From Paenibacillus swuensis (GTDB lineage Bacteria; Bacillota; Bacilli; Paenibacillales; DY6): 57,500 nt of DNA. Made by a program: the position numbers and the translations under genes. Where the stretch lies: positions 80,001-137,500 of the forward strand of contig NZ_CP011388.1 of NCBI RefSeq assembly GCF_001644605.1, given 5' to 3'. Of the stretch, positions 40,607-49,205 are shown piece by piece. Numbering within the stretch: the stretch's first letter is position 1; the number at the start of each line of letters is the position of its first letter. Below the pieces are notes generated by a model. It ran no database searches, was not told the origin of the DNA, and worked only from the letters and a program-made list of their open reading frames with translations.

Positions 40607-41329
40607 TTATTTTTGAAGCTCGATACCCTTGTTCTCTTCTTCCGCCGGAGTATTGTTTACTTTTCCCTTAAGCTTCCGAAGCTCCTCGTCCAGCTTCATG
40701 GAAAGCTCCGGGTTGGCAGCAGCCGCGCTTGCCGCAGCATCATTGCGGCTAAATCCGTTCACGGTACGTGCAACCGAAGCTTCCGCTTCCATTTGCATAA
40801 TCTTCTCTTCCATGCGCTGGAAGCCGCGGGCTGCCGAGCCGCTTTCAATGGCAGCGACATTGGTAACCTGAGCGATCTGCTTCTGCGCCTTGGCTGCCTG
40901 AGCCCGAGCGGTTAATTCATTCCGCTTGTTGCGAAGACGGTAGTATTCTTCCTTCATTTCATGCAACTGGGCGACCAGCTCTTCAACTTGGGCTGCGGCC
41001 TGCTCATGAAGCTCATTGAATTCAGCTGCTTTCTGATCCTGCACGAGCTTCTCTTCAAGCAACGCTCTCGCCGCTTCTTCATTACCGTCTGTCAATGTGC
41101 GGCCTGCTTCCTCCACACGAACTGCGCTGACACGAACCGCTTCGTCCAGGCGTTGCTTTAACTTGCGCTCGTTAGCCATTTGCTTGGCTACCGTCAGCTC
41201 TGCTTGGTGAATCTCGCTTTCCATATCGCGTAAATATTGGTTTAGCATTACGGATGGATCTTCCACCTTATCTAACACCTCATGAATCGAAGCTACCGTC
41301 ATTTCTTTAATTCGTTTAAATACTCCCAT
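40607..41329 (-). CDS. PspA/IM30-family protein, LiaH-like
   Basis: 240 residues. N-terminal amphipathic helix and PspA signature ([40 protein letters not shown]) followed by long coiled coils to about residue 185 and a disordered alanine-rich end. These proteins form rings or rods on damaged membranes and keep the proton gradient. Located between pspC (4 bp upstream) and liaF. It is the second PspA paralog of the operon; being nearest LiaFSR it may be the LiaH counterpart. Confidence 0.88.
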   Translation of the reverse strand: MGVFKRIKEMTVASIHEVLDKVEDPSVMLNQYLRDMESEIHQAELTVAKQMANERKLKQRLDEAVRVSAVRVEEAGRTLTDGNEEAARALLEEKLVQDQKAAEFNELHEQAAAQVEELVAQLHEMKEEYYRLRNKRNELTARAQAAKAQKQIAQVTNVAAIESGSAARGFQRMEEKIMQMEAEASVARTVNGFSRNDAAASAAAANPELSMKLDEELRKLKGKVNNTPAEEENKGIELQK

Positions 41330-41332
41330 TGT

Positions 41333-41782
41333 TTACACTTCCCCCTTCTCATATTTGGCCACTTTGGCCCGAAGCTCTTCAATTTCTTTCCACATCGCCT
41401 TGCGTTCAACATCCTTCATCATCTCATCGATGGTATTGGAAGGCGTTTGCTGTTGACCATACTGACCTTGTTGTCCATATTGTGCATGTTGTGCATGTTG
41501 TCCATATTGTGCATGTTGGTTCTGCTTAACGTGTCCTCCGCATGCGTTGGCCCAACCGGGTTGAAACGGGTCCCTGCCGAAGGGTCCATGGGGTACATCG
41601 AATTCTTTAGGAATGACCAGCGCGGCCAGTATATAAATCGGTATAATAACCCCTCCGGAGAAGAATGCTGTTATCACGAACAACAATCTCAGCAGGGTAG
41701 CGTCGATATGAAATAACTCGGCCAGTCCGCCGGCGATCCCGAACAGCTTCTTATCTCTTTGCGAGCGGTAAAGCTTCTTCAT
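41333..41782 (-). CDS. PspC-domain membrane protein with His/Gln/Tyr repeats
   Basis: 149 residues from ATG 41782, which overlaps the stop of the upstream gene by four bases. The PspC domain occupies the first 65 residues (KKLYRSQRDKKLFGIAGGLA, one membrane helix LRLLFVITAFFSGGVIIPIY, ILAALVIPKEF). The middle has a low-complexity tract of HAQYGQ-type repeats (about 88-110). A C-terminal coiled segment (DEMMKDVERKAMWKEIEELR) could touch PspA. In other bacteria PspC senses membrane stress. Confidence 0.86.
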   Translation of the reverse strand: MKKLYRSQRDKKLFGIAGGLAELFHIDATLLRLLFVITAFFSGGVIIPIYILAALVIPKEFDVPHGPFGRDPFQPGWANACGGHVKQNQHAQYGQHAQHAQYGQQGQYGQQQTPSNTIDEMMKDVERKAMWKEIEELRAKVAKYEKGEV

Positions 41783-42453
41783 GATTTCATCCAACCTTCC
41801 TGTTCAAGTTTCGCTTTGAGCTTCAACATTTCTTTATCCAGCGCGGCCTGCATAGCAGAACCGGCATGAGCGGCCAGCTCTTGCCCCGATTTGCGCAACT
41901 CACGCAAGCTCTTGGTCTCAAGCTCCAGATCCGTCAGCTTCTCTTCCAGCCGGTCGAAGATTCGTGCACTGCCACCCGCGCCGCCTAACCGCTCGTTCAG
42001 CTTCTGTTGAAGACGAATCGATTCGAGGCGGGCCACATAGAAATGCCGTTTATCATATACACTTTGGTAATCCGCTTTCAGGCTGCGAAGCTGCTCTTCC
42101 AGCTCTTTCAACGATTCCGCGCCTTGCTCGTAAAGCGCCAGATATTGTCCGGATCGCTCTTCTTGCAGCACCTTCTCCTGAAGGGCGATTCGAGCCAAAT
42201 GGTCTTCGCCCGCTTTAAGCGCCAGCTTCGCTTGATCTTCGCGCTTCGTCTTCAGTTGCTCCGCTTGCAAATATTGCTGCCGTAACTGCCCCACATGCTG
42301 TGAAAGCTGACTGTATACTTTCTCTGACTCTATAATTTGATCACTCTGCGCCGTTAAGTATTGATCAATCAAGCGAACGGGATCTTCTGACTTCTCCAGC
42401 ATGTCGTTGAAAGTCGCTAACGTGACATCCCGCATTCTCTTCATTACGCTCAT
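41779..42453 (-). CDS. PspA/IM30-family protein, second paralog
   Basis: 224 residues, about the same layout as the 40607 gene: SVMKRMRDVTLATFNDMLEK, DPVRLIDQYLTAQSDQIIES and heptad-rich helices to the end. It differs clearly in sequence, so the pair is an old duplication. It sits between the LiaI-like gene and pspC, with overlapping stop and start (ATGA) to pspC. Could form mixed assemblies with the other paralog; inference. Confidence 0.86.
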   Translation of the reverse strand: MSVMKRMRDVTLATFNDMLEKSEDPVRLIDQYLTAQSDQIIESEKVYSQLSQHVGQLRQQYLQAEQLKTKREDQAKLALKAGEDHLARIALQEKVLQEERSGQYLALYEQGAESLKELEEQLRSLKADYQSVYDKRHFYVARLESIRLQQKLNERLGGAGGSARIFDRLEEKLTDLELETKSLRELRKSGQELAAHAGSAMQAALDKEMLKLKAKLEQEGWMKS

Positions 42454-42476
42454 TCTTTCTCCTCCTATTCACATCG

Positions 42477-42770
42477 TTACACACTTGAACTTCTCTTTAG
42501 CATAGATACGCCGTAAGCGATAAAGCCTGCCGCGAACAAGATCCAGATTAATCCGGACAACTTCCCCAGAAGGATGCATCCGCCGATAATCAGCAAGGTC
42601 CAGCCGATAAAACCTTTTCCGTTGCGAATGCCCATATATCCGAGGCCTGCCATGATAACCGGGATGATGAGACCAAACAATCCGCCAAGAATCCCTAACT
42701 TACCGAGTACGATCATTGCACCTAATGCGATCAACAGAAGCGCGAAACCATTCTTTCCATTCATTCTCAT
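42477..42770 (-). CDS. LiaI-like small membrane protein
   Basis: 97 residues from ATG 42770, preceded by GGCGGTGAG; a GTG at 42779 is in frame but lies within that site. Four short hydrophobic stretches with GK turns (GFALLLIALGAMIVLGKLGI, LFGLIIPVIMAGLGYMGI, WTLLIIGGCILLGKLSG, WILFAAGFIAYGV). It resembles LiaI, the membrane partner of LiaH. First gene of the operon, downstream of a candidate LiaR-controlled promoter. Confidence 0.8.
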   Translation of the reverse strand: MRMNGKNGFALLLIALGAMIVLGKLGILGGLFGLIIPVIMAGLGYMGIRNGKGFIGWTLLIIGGCILLGKLSGLIWILFAAGFIAYGVSMLKRSSSV

Positions 42771-42812
42771 TTCTCTCACCGCCTTTCGTGTGTTGCTGTT
42801 TCTTATGTCTTT

Positions 42813-42839
42813 ATTCTAGACGAATAACGAGGCTGCCAA
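42813..42839 (-). promoter_or_regulatory. Candidate sigma-A promoter of the psp/lia operon
   Basis: TTGGCA (42839-42834) and TAGAAT (42818-42813) on the minus strand, spaced 15 bp, a bit short. It lies 43 bp before the first ATG and directly downstream of the palindromic region. Confidence 0.42.
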
Positions 42840-42847
42840 AACGGACC

Positions 42848-42880
42848 CCCGACGGTATTTATACCTAGACTTAAGTCGGG
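42848..42880. promoter_or_regulatory. Candidate LiaR operator with nested palindromes
   Basis: Outer arms CCCGAC and GTCGGG enclose GGTATTTATACC and GACTTAAGTC, both perfect palindromes. It abuts the -35 box of the operon, where NarL-type regulators such as LiaR normally bind. Confidence 0.5.
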
Positions 42881-42920
42881 TTGTCTCATGGGCTTCAGGC
42901 GGTCTAATCCTTATGGGCAA

Positions 42921-42954
42921 AATAAAAACCCGCGGCTGGAAGCCCCGCGGGTTT
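42921..42954 (-). terminator. Terminator of the uxuA operon
   Basis: AAACCCGCGG and CCGCGGGTTT arms, then TTTATTTTG on the minus strand. Confidence 0.85.
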
Positions 42955-42963
42955 CAATAACTT

Positions 42964-43737
42964 CTATATCGTCATGGCTCCAAAGCCGCCGTCAACACGG
43001 ATTAAGGAACCGGTAACAAAGCCCGAGGCCCTCTCGGAAGCCAGCCAAACGACCGTGCCCTGCAGCTCCTTCGGCTCGCCGAATCGATTCATCGGTGTAT
43101 GCGCCATAATAGACGCCACCCGCTCCGGTGAGAGAATGGCACGGTTCTGTTCCGCCGGGAAGAAGCCCGGAATGATGGCGTTCACCCGGATGCCATGCGG
43201 CGCGAACTCGCGGGCCAGAAACTGGGTTATTCCGTTTACGGCATGCTTGGACGCCGAATACGTGAACACGCGGGACAACGGCGGGCCGGAAGATACCGAA
43301 GAGACGGTAATGATACTTCCGCCGCGTCCGTTTTCCGACATCGCTTTGCCGAAGGTTTGACACGCAAGCATCACACTCTTCGCGTTTACATCCATAATCC
43401 GGTCCCATTCATCTTCGGTAATTTCAAAAAATGGCGTCGCGCTATTCACGCCTGCCGTATGTAACAGGATGTCCGGCGTCCCGCTCCATGCCGTGATTTC
43501 CTTGCAGACGCGTTCCAGATCATCTTTGGAGACAGCGTCTCCTTGAAACAGGCGCGCCTTCTCCGATGCAAGCAGCGGCGCCAGCAAGCCCTCGGCCTTC
43601 TCCGGATTGCGAACCACGAGCGCCGTATGCGCCCCTTGGCTGTGGAGCGCTTCCGCCATAGCCGCTCCCAGCGTACTGCCTGCGCCGATGATGACGGCGG
43701 TACGCCCGGTAAGATCAAACATTGAAGACATATCCAT
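42964..43737 (-). CDS. SDR oxidoreductase, candidate fructuronate reductase
   Basis: 257 residues. Short-chain dehydrogenase with cofactor motif GAGSTLG (18-24), HTAGV, S147, Y160 and K164 (FTYSASKHA), and LIRVDGGF at the end. The Bacillus YjmF/UxuB protein that reduces fructuronate to mannonate belongs to this family, and uxuA is in the same operon, so that role fits. Start: GTG 43752 lies inside the GAGGAG ribosome site, hence ATG 43737. It is the last gene of the operon. A general sugar or polyol dehydrogenase is the alternative. Confidence 0.75.
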   Translation of the reverse strand: MDMSSMFDLTGRTAVIIGAGSTLGAAMAEALHSQGAHTALVVRNPEKAEGLLAPLLASEKARLFQGDAVSKDDLERVCKEITAWSGTPDILLHTAGVNSATPFFEITEDEWDRIMDVNAKSVMLACQTFGKAMSENGRGGSIITVSSVSSGPPLSRVFTYSASKHAVNGITQFLAREFAPHGIRVNAIIPGFFPAEQNRAILSPERVASIMAHTPMNRFGEPKELQGTVVWLASERASGFVTGSLIRVDGGFGAMTI

Positions 43738-43752
43738 GAGCCATCTCCTCAC

Positions 43753-44649
43753 TTATGGTGAGCTGCCGCGCTTTTCTTCTTGTACCGCACGTCCTCTGCC
43801 GTCTGTTTCTTCCTTCATCTTCTTCCGGTATGCCGCAGGATTACAACCGGCCACAGCCGTAAACATCCGGCTGAAGTGAGCCGCGTGTTCAAATCCTACC
43901 GCTTTATAGACATCGGTTACGGACTGCTCGGGATGTAACCTGAACATCATTTTGGCCTGATTAATGCGTCTGTTGTATAAGTATTTGAACACGGTCGTTC
44001 CTGTGACTTCCTTAAACATATGGGATAAATACGGCTTCGTTAAATGTAAGGCTTCGGCTATTTGGTCCAGCGTAATCTCCTTGGCGTAATGTTGCTCCAG
44101 GAAGGTGATGACATGCTGTACATGCTCTTCCTTCTGAGACCGGTAAGCCGTTTCCCTTACAGGTTGGGTGCACCAATGCCGAATAAGCTGAAGTAATTCA
44201 AAGAAACGGAACGTGAACCGTCCGTAATCCTCCGACCCGCCCTCGTGGATCCGCTCTTTGTGGATGACAGAAAGCTCACCCCATGTTTTCTCCAGCTCTG
44301 CTTGTTTGGAAGGCTCCAGGGATAATCGAATGTTCTGCAACTCTTCAAAGGGCTGCAACAATTCGGACGCTTTCTCAGGCCTGAGTACAGTAAACAGATA
44401 AGCCGGGTCAAAATGTAGAATAGACCGGACATAAGGGACATGCAAGGACGGATGAGGACTATGTAAAGTCATGCCGTGCATGAGAATCAGGTCACCCGTC
44501 TGGAGCTTCATCAGTTGATCGCCGATTAAATAATTGCAGTCACCGCTATGAAAGTAATAAATTTCGTAGAACGCGTGGGAATGAAATTGCGCGCCTACCA
44601 AAGGTTCAGAAACTCTGTATTGAATCTCAATCGGTTGCTGCCATTGCAT
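43753..44649 (-). CDS. AraC-family regulator of the uxuA operon
   Basis: 298 residues from ATG 44649; the frame is open to 44712 and ATG 44682 is possible, with no decisive ribosome site. N-terminal cupin (FHSHAFYEIYYFHSGDCNYL, TGDLILMHGMTLHSPHP), C-terminal AraC domain (ITLDQIAEALHLTKPYLSHM, VTDVYKAVGFEHAAHFSRMF). It is encoded within the operon, between an oxidoreductase gene and the SDR gene, so it is probably autoregulated. Confidence 0.85.
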   Translation of the reverse strand: MQWQQPIEIQYRVSEPLVGAQFHSHAFYEIYYFHSGDCNYLIGDQLMKLQTGDLILMHGMTLHSPHPSLHVPYVRSILHFDPAYLFTVLRPEKASELLQPFEELQNIRLSLEPSKQAELEKTWGELSVIHKERIHEGGSEDYGRFTFRFFELLQLIRHWCTQPVRETAYRSQKEEHVQHVITFLEQHYAKEITLDQIAEALHLTKPYLSHMFKEVTGTTVFKYLYNRRINQAKMMFRLHPEQSVTDVYKAVGFEHAAHFSRMFTAVAGCNPAAYRKKMKEETDGRGRAVQEEKRGSSP

Positions 44650-44756
44650 GGAAAGCGGCACTTCCCTTTCCCCCTTGTACATGAATCCGTTGTGACAACC
44701 GGTAATATACAAGAGTGTATCATGTTGATTGGGTATTCGCCCAAAATTCTATATAT

Positions 44757-45848
44757 TTAATAAGGGATTCGGATAGATTGCTGTTGGGCAAGCATACACA
44801 GCTCCGCGGCTTTAAAGGCGTGCTCCTGGGTCATCGCGGTTTCTGTGCGGTCCAGACAGTCCCGGATCAGTTGTCCGAAGAAGGGATAGCCTGTCTTTCC
44901 ACTAGCGGCATAATGATACTCGCCTTCCCCGTTGACCAGATACACGTGATCTCCGCTTGACTCCCGGGCTATATCTACATATTTTCTTAATTCGATAAAC
45001 CCGTCCGTGCCCATAATGATCGTTCTGCCATCTCCCCAACTGCTTAACCCGTCCGGAGTAAACCAGTCTACCCGGAAGTAGTTCGTAGCCCCGTTATCGC
45101 CCACCAACGTGGCATCGCCGAAATCCTCGAACTCCGGGACGTCCGCATGGTGATAATTGGCCACTTTACTGTGAAGTACCCGCGCGTCGGCGCAACCGGC
45201 GTAATAGAGAAATTGTTCGACTTGATGACTGCCGATATCGGTCAGAATCCCGCCGTATTGTTCCTTGCGGAAAAACCAATCGGGTCTTGTGGCCTGATTT
45301 AACCGATGAGGTCCTGTGCCCATAACCTGCAGGACGCGGCCGATAGCCCCTTGCCTGATCAGCTCTCCCGCGTATACACCGCTCTCTGAATGCAGCCTTT
45401 CGCTGTAGTAGACCATATACTTCTGTCCGGTTTCCCTTGCTTTAACGCGTACCGCCGCCAATTGCTCCAGAGTCGTGAAAGGTGTCTTGTCGGTAAAGTA
45501 ATCCTTGCCCGCGTCCATTACACGCATGCCTAGTGTTGCGCGCTCCGAAGGAATGGCCGCGGCGGCGACAAGCTTGACCTCTTGATCGTCCAGAATCTGC
45601 TCTTGAGATTCGGCAATCTTGACTTGAGGGTATCTTTGGGCAAACTGAGCCGCGCGCAACGGATCGGAATCCCATACCCATTTCAAGGTTCCGCCCGCTT
45701 CCAATAAACCGTTCGTTTGGCCGTAGATGTGGCCGTGGTCCAAAGCCATCGCCGCAAATACGAACTCACCAGGACCACAGACTAGTTGCGGCTTTTTTAA
45801 AGAAACAGGCGCGTAATTCATACCGTCTTTGCTTTGCATTATACTCAT
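44757..45848 (-). CDS. Gfo/Idh/MocA-family oxidoreductase, unusual N-terminus
   Basis: 363 residues. It has an N-terminal extension before the Rossmann fold (KPQLVCGPGEFVFAAMALDH, GHIYGQTNGL) and the active-site lysine occurs as TDKTPF rather than EKP. C-terminal domain marks: GGILTDIGSHQVEQFLYYAG and the metal-like HHADVPEFEDFGD. This type is frequent in Paenibacillus uronate and pectin loci. AGGAG precedes ATG 45848, 22 bp after the previous gene. Specific reaction unknown. Confidence 0.82.
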   Translation of the reverse strand: MSIMQSKDGMNYAPVSLKKPQLVCGPGEFVFAAMALDHGHIYGQTNGLLEAGGTLKWVWDSDPLRAAQFAQRYPQVKIAESQEQILDDQEVKLVAAAAIPSERATLGMRVMDAGKDYFTDKTPFTTLEQLAAVRVKARETGQKYMVYYSERLHSESGVYAGELIRQGAIGRVLQVMGTGPHRLNQATRPDWFFRKEQYGGILTDIGSHQVEQFLYYAGCADARVLHSKVANYHHADVPEFEDFGDATLVGDNGATNYFRVDWFTPDGLSSWGDGRTIIMGTDGFIELRKYVDIARESSGDHVYLVNGEGEYHYAASGKTGYPFFGQLIRDCLDRTETAMTQEHAFKAAELCMLAQQQSIRIPY

Positions 45849-45870
45849 CGGCTTCCACTCCTCACTTAAG

Positions 45871-47004
45871 CTAGGTTGTCGTTACTTTATGTCGCGAACT
45901 TTCTATTCTCTTGCGTAACTCCGCTTCATGGAGATCTTCATCCAACGGCAGATCCACCCAATCGTCCAACCATGTGGACAAATGCATCGCATTGGATAGC
46001 GTTAAGCCGTGGATGCCTTCTTCCCCGGGCGCTACCAGTGGAGTGCCTTTAAGAATGGCATCGGTGAAGTTTTGCAGTATTCCCGCATGCTCGGGACTTG
46101 GTCCGAAAGCGGGTAACTCAATTTTCCAGCACTCCGGGGCGCCAAAGGCCTGGGTATTCCGTTGGTTAAAATCCTGCTCGGACTCACGCAACCTCCAGAA
46201 ACTTAGCATCCCGTCTTCAATGACGACTTTTCCCCTGTCTCCGGTTACTTCGTATCGGTTGGTTCCCGGCGCTTCCGCAGTGGAAGTCACGAATAAGCCG
46301 GTAGCTCCGTTCTCATATTCCACATAGGCGGTAACGTCATTCTCCACTTCAATATCCCGGTGTTTGCCGAACTGACAGAAAGCTCGCATCCGTTTAGGCA
46401 TCATCCCGATGGTCCATTGCCATAAATCCAGCTGGTGAGGGCACTGGTTAATTAAGACACCTCCGCCTTCTCCGCTCCATGTAGCGCGCCAACTCCCGGA
46501 ATCATAATACGCTTGCGGACGATACCAGTTCGTTATAATCCAGTTCGTACGCCGGATCGTACCCAGCTCTCCTTCTTGGATCAGCTCCCGTAACTTGCGG
46601 TACATCGGATTCATACGTTGATTGTATACGATGCCAAATACATTGCCGCTCTGCTGTGCCGCTGTATTCATCTCCCGAACCTGCTTAATGTACACACCCG
46701 CCGGTTTCTCAATTAATACGTGCAGTCCGGCCCGGAAAGCCTCCATAGCTTCTGATGGGTGCATGTAATGGGGTGTGGCGATCAGTACCGCGTCAATAGC
46801 TCCAGAGTGCAGCATATCCTTTACATGCTCAAACACTTGCAGATGACTCCACTTTTCTTTCACTTCAGCTCTTTTTTGCGCCGACACATCACATACCGCC
46901 GTTAATTCCGCCCCTTGGATGGCTCCGGAGAGGAATGTGTTCATATGTCCCATGCCCATATTACCAGCGCCAATAATGCCGTAACGCACCACAGTTGCAC
47001 TCAT
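45871..47004 (-). CDS. Gfo/Idh/MocA-family sugar oxidoreductase
   Basis: 377 residues from ATG 47004, which overlaps the isomerase stop by four bases; the longer open frame upstream is only overlap. Rossmann motif YGIIGAGNMGMGHMNTF, E-K-P in GLHVLIEKPAGVY, and C-terminal GGGVLINQCPHQLDLWQWTI. It probably oxidises or reduces a sugar or sugar acid with NAD(P). Second oxidoreductase of the uxuA operon. Confidence 0.86.
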   Translation of the reverse strand: MSATVVRYGIIGAGNMGMGHMNTFLSGAIQGAELTAVCDVSAQKRAEVKEKWSHLQVFEHVKDMLHSGAIDAVLIATPHYMHPSEAMEAFRAGLHVLIEKPAGVYIKQVREMNTAAQQSGNVFGIVYNQRMNPMYRKLRELIQEGELGTIRRTNWIITNWYRPQAYYDSGSWRATWSGEGGGVLINQCPHQLDLWQWTIGMMPKRMRAFCQFGKHRDIEVENDVTAYVEYENGATGLFVTSTAEAPGTNRYEVTGDRGKVVIEDGMLSFWRLRESEQDFNQRNTQAFGAPECWKIELPAFGPSPEHAGILQNFTDAILKGTPLVAPGEEGIHGLTLSNAMHLSTWLDDWVDLPLDEDLHEAELRKRIESSRHKVTTT

Positions 47005-47912
47005 GCTAATTCCTCCATCCATTGGTTTATTTGGTTCACGTAATTTTTTAACATGTCTTCCGAAGCATAGGAGCCGCTGAAATCCTCTACACCGTACCAA
47101 CCTTCATAACCGACAGCCTTTAAATCGGCCAGCACTTGTTTCCATGGCACGATCCCGCTAGCGACAGGCAACCATGTTGACGACCAGGTCAAAGGCTGCA
47201 TAATATCACGTTCCTTCTTGCTTATTCCCCGGGCAATTTCCGTGTTCGGCTGATTGGCGTCCGGAATCCACCCGGCATTTTTAATATGAACATGCGCGAG
47301 ATAAGGACCTAACAGTTCCAATCCCATACGATAGTTCTCATACCCTTCAATGACCATGTTGCCCGGATCATACAATACACCGACATACTCCGGGTTATGA
47401 GCACTGACTAACCGATGAGCGAGGGAAGCGCTTGGCACAATCGTATTGTGGTGTGTCTCCACCAACGCTTTAATTCCATAGGTGCGGCTAAGCTCCTCAA
47501 CCTGAGTTAAGAACAGGGATGCCTCATCATATAACTCTCCGTATGGACGTGTTCGATTGTAAGCGGGTACCCCTACTCTGACACGATCCGCTCCCAGCCG
47601 CTTTGCTAAACGGTACACGGTTTCGGTGCCTTCCAAATCTCCGCACTGCACATATGGCGTTACCGCCACTGTTTCTAAGCCTGCTTCGCGGACCGCGTTA
47701 TCGAAACGCGCCAGTTCCTCTTCATTTGCAGACAGTGGCAATGTAGCCCGGTTGTTACCCCAAAAACTCGGCTCCTCGTCAACCAATGCCGGATCCATAT
47801 CCGCACATCTCCATTCCAGACCGCGAATGCCGACTTTAGCAGCCAATGTACATAACTCCTCCGGGGTGTGTTCAGGGGTGGCAACTGTAAATACAGATAA
47901 TTTCATTGACAT
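47001..47912 (-). CDS. Sugar phosphate isomerase/epimerase, TIM barrel
   Basis: 303 residues of the xylose isomerase-like barrel. Marks: MKLSVFTVATPEHTPEELCT, VGIRGLEWRCAD, ALVETHHNTIVPS (metal glutamate and histidines), EYVGVLYDPGNMVIEGYENY, LAHVHIKNAGWIPD and YEGWYGVEDFSGSY. The alternative start at the third codon (MKLSVF) is possible. Located between uxuA and an oxidoreductase. It could be a uronate or mannonate-side epimerase; not provable here. Confidence 0.84.
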   Translation of the reverse strand: MSMKLSVFTVATPEHTPEELCTLAAKVGIRGLEWRCADMDPALVDEEPSFWGNNRATLPLSANEEELARFDNAVREAGLETVAVTPYVQCGDLEGTETVYRLAKRLGADRVRVGVPAYNRTRPYGELYDEASLFLTQVEELSRTYGIKALVETHHNTIVPSASLAHRLVSAHNPEYVGVLYDPGNMVIEGYENYRMGLELLGPYLAHVHIKNAGWIPDANQPNTEIARGISKKERDIMQPLTWSSTWLPVASGIVPWKQVLADLKAVGYEGWYGVEDFSGSYASEDMLKNYVNQINQWMEELA

Positions 47913-47924
47913 TATTCCGGCCTC

Positions 47925-48974
47925 CTATGTAGTTTTAATCTTCTCAAGCGTTTCCCATATACCGTTTAGATACGTGGCACCCAATGCTCGGTCATGCAGT
48001 CCATAGCCGGGACGCCCTTCTTCTCCCCATATCATCCTCCCGTGATCAGGTCTTAGAGGACCACTGAAACCTTGTTCATGGAGTGCTTCCAGTACTCGTA
48101 CCATGTCTACCGAGCCATCGGATGAACGATGCGAAGATTCCTGAAACGACCTCGGGCCGGTGCGCAAAATATTTCGTGTATGTGCAAAATGTAATTTCCC
48201 CCGCGATCCAAAATAACGAATAATTTCAATGAGATCATTGTTTTCCGCAGCTCCCAGGGAACCTGAACAGAACGTAATGCCGTTAGCCGGGCTGTTCACA
48301 TGTTCTGTGATTCTCTTTAATTGCTCCAGGTTACTCACGATCCGGGGGAGACCGAATATGGGCCATGGCGGGTCATCGGGGTGGATGGCCATCCGGATGC
48401 CGGATTCTTCAGCAACGGGAATGACTTGCTCGAGGAAATAAGCCAGATTGGCCCAAAGCTTCTCTTCATCCATATCCGCGTAAGCGTTGATTAATGCTTC
48501 CATCTCATGCTTGGTGTAGCTTGCATCCCAGCCCGGCAGAGACAGATCCCCTTTAACCGGATCCATCCTGAGCATTGTTTCATCTTCATAAGTAAGCGTA
48601 TAGGAACCGTCCGGTAAGAGATGGGCCAGATGAGACCGTGTCCAGTCGAACACAGGCATAAAGTTGTAGCAGACGACGGGTACGCCCGCTTTTCCTAATT
48701 CACGCAGCGTTTGATTATAATTGTGGATGAGTTGATCCCGAGACGGAAGTCCAAGTTTAATATCCTCATGTACAGGTACACTCTCTATGACCGATATGCG
48801 AAATCCGTGCGCCTCAACTTGGTCTTTCAAGGCATCGATCAAATGCGCCGGCCATGCCTCTCCGACAGGTACATCATATATGGCGGTAACAATACCTTGG
48901 ACGCCTGGAATCTGGCGTATATTCGATAAAGTCACAGGATCCGAACTCCCGAACCAGCGAAATGACATTTGCAT
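47925..48974 (-). CDS. uxuA: Mannonate dehydratase
   Basis: 349 residues. Converts D-mannonate to 2-keto-3-deoxygluconate in glucuronate breakdown. Metal ligands expected from structures of this family are at H198 ([13 protein letters not shown]), C236 (TFCSGSLG), H265 (HFAHTRN) and D310 (RPDHGRM). The N-terminal [20 protein letters not shown] is typical. GAGGAG precedes ATG 48974. First gene of the operon, so induction probably depends on uronates. The next enzymes (KDG kinase and aldolase) are not in the window. Confidence 0.94.
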   Translation of the reverse strand: MQMSFRWFGSSDPVTLSNIRQIPGVQGIVTAIYDVPVGEAWPAHLIDALKDQVEAHGFRISVIESVPVHEDIKLGLPSRDQLIHNYNQTLRELGKAGVPVVCYNFMPVFDWTRSHLAHLLPDGSYTLTYEDETMLRMDPVKGDLSLPGWDASYTKHEMEALINAYADMDEEKLWANLAYFLEQVIPVAEESGIRMAIHPDDPPWPIFGLPRIVSNLEQLKRITEHVNSPANGITFCSGSLGAAENNDLIEIIRYFGSRGKLHFAHTRNILRTGPRSFQESSHRSSDGSVDMVRVLEALHEQGFSGPLRPDHGRMIWGEEGRPGYGLHDRALGATYLNGIWETLEKIKTT

Positions 48975-49150
48975 AAATGCAGGACTCCTCTTCTATATTT
49001 TTTGATATGGAAAGGCTTTCAATTTAAGAACAGCTTCATTGTAACACAACCTAATCCCAGTAAAAGTAAGAATTGGCGTCACCTTAACTACAGTCAAGTG
49101 AAAAACGAAAGTCCCCTATGAGAGTCAACGGCTTTGAATATTCGAATAGC

Positions 49151-49184
49151 AAAAAAGAACGACCTCGTGAATCAAGGTCGTTCT
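49151..49184 (-). terminator. Terminator after the pirin gene
   Basis: AGAACGACCT and AGGTCGTTCT arms followed by TTTTTTGC on the minus strand. Confidence 0.83.
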
Positions 49185-49205
49185 AAACGGACGTATCTTA
49201 TTCAA

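Noticed and set aside
48995-49008. cre site upstream of uxuA (TGGAAAGGCTTTCA)
   Set aside because: Two mismatches, one in the central CG, so not convincing.
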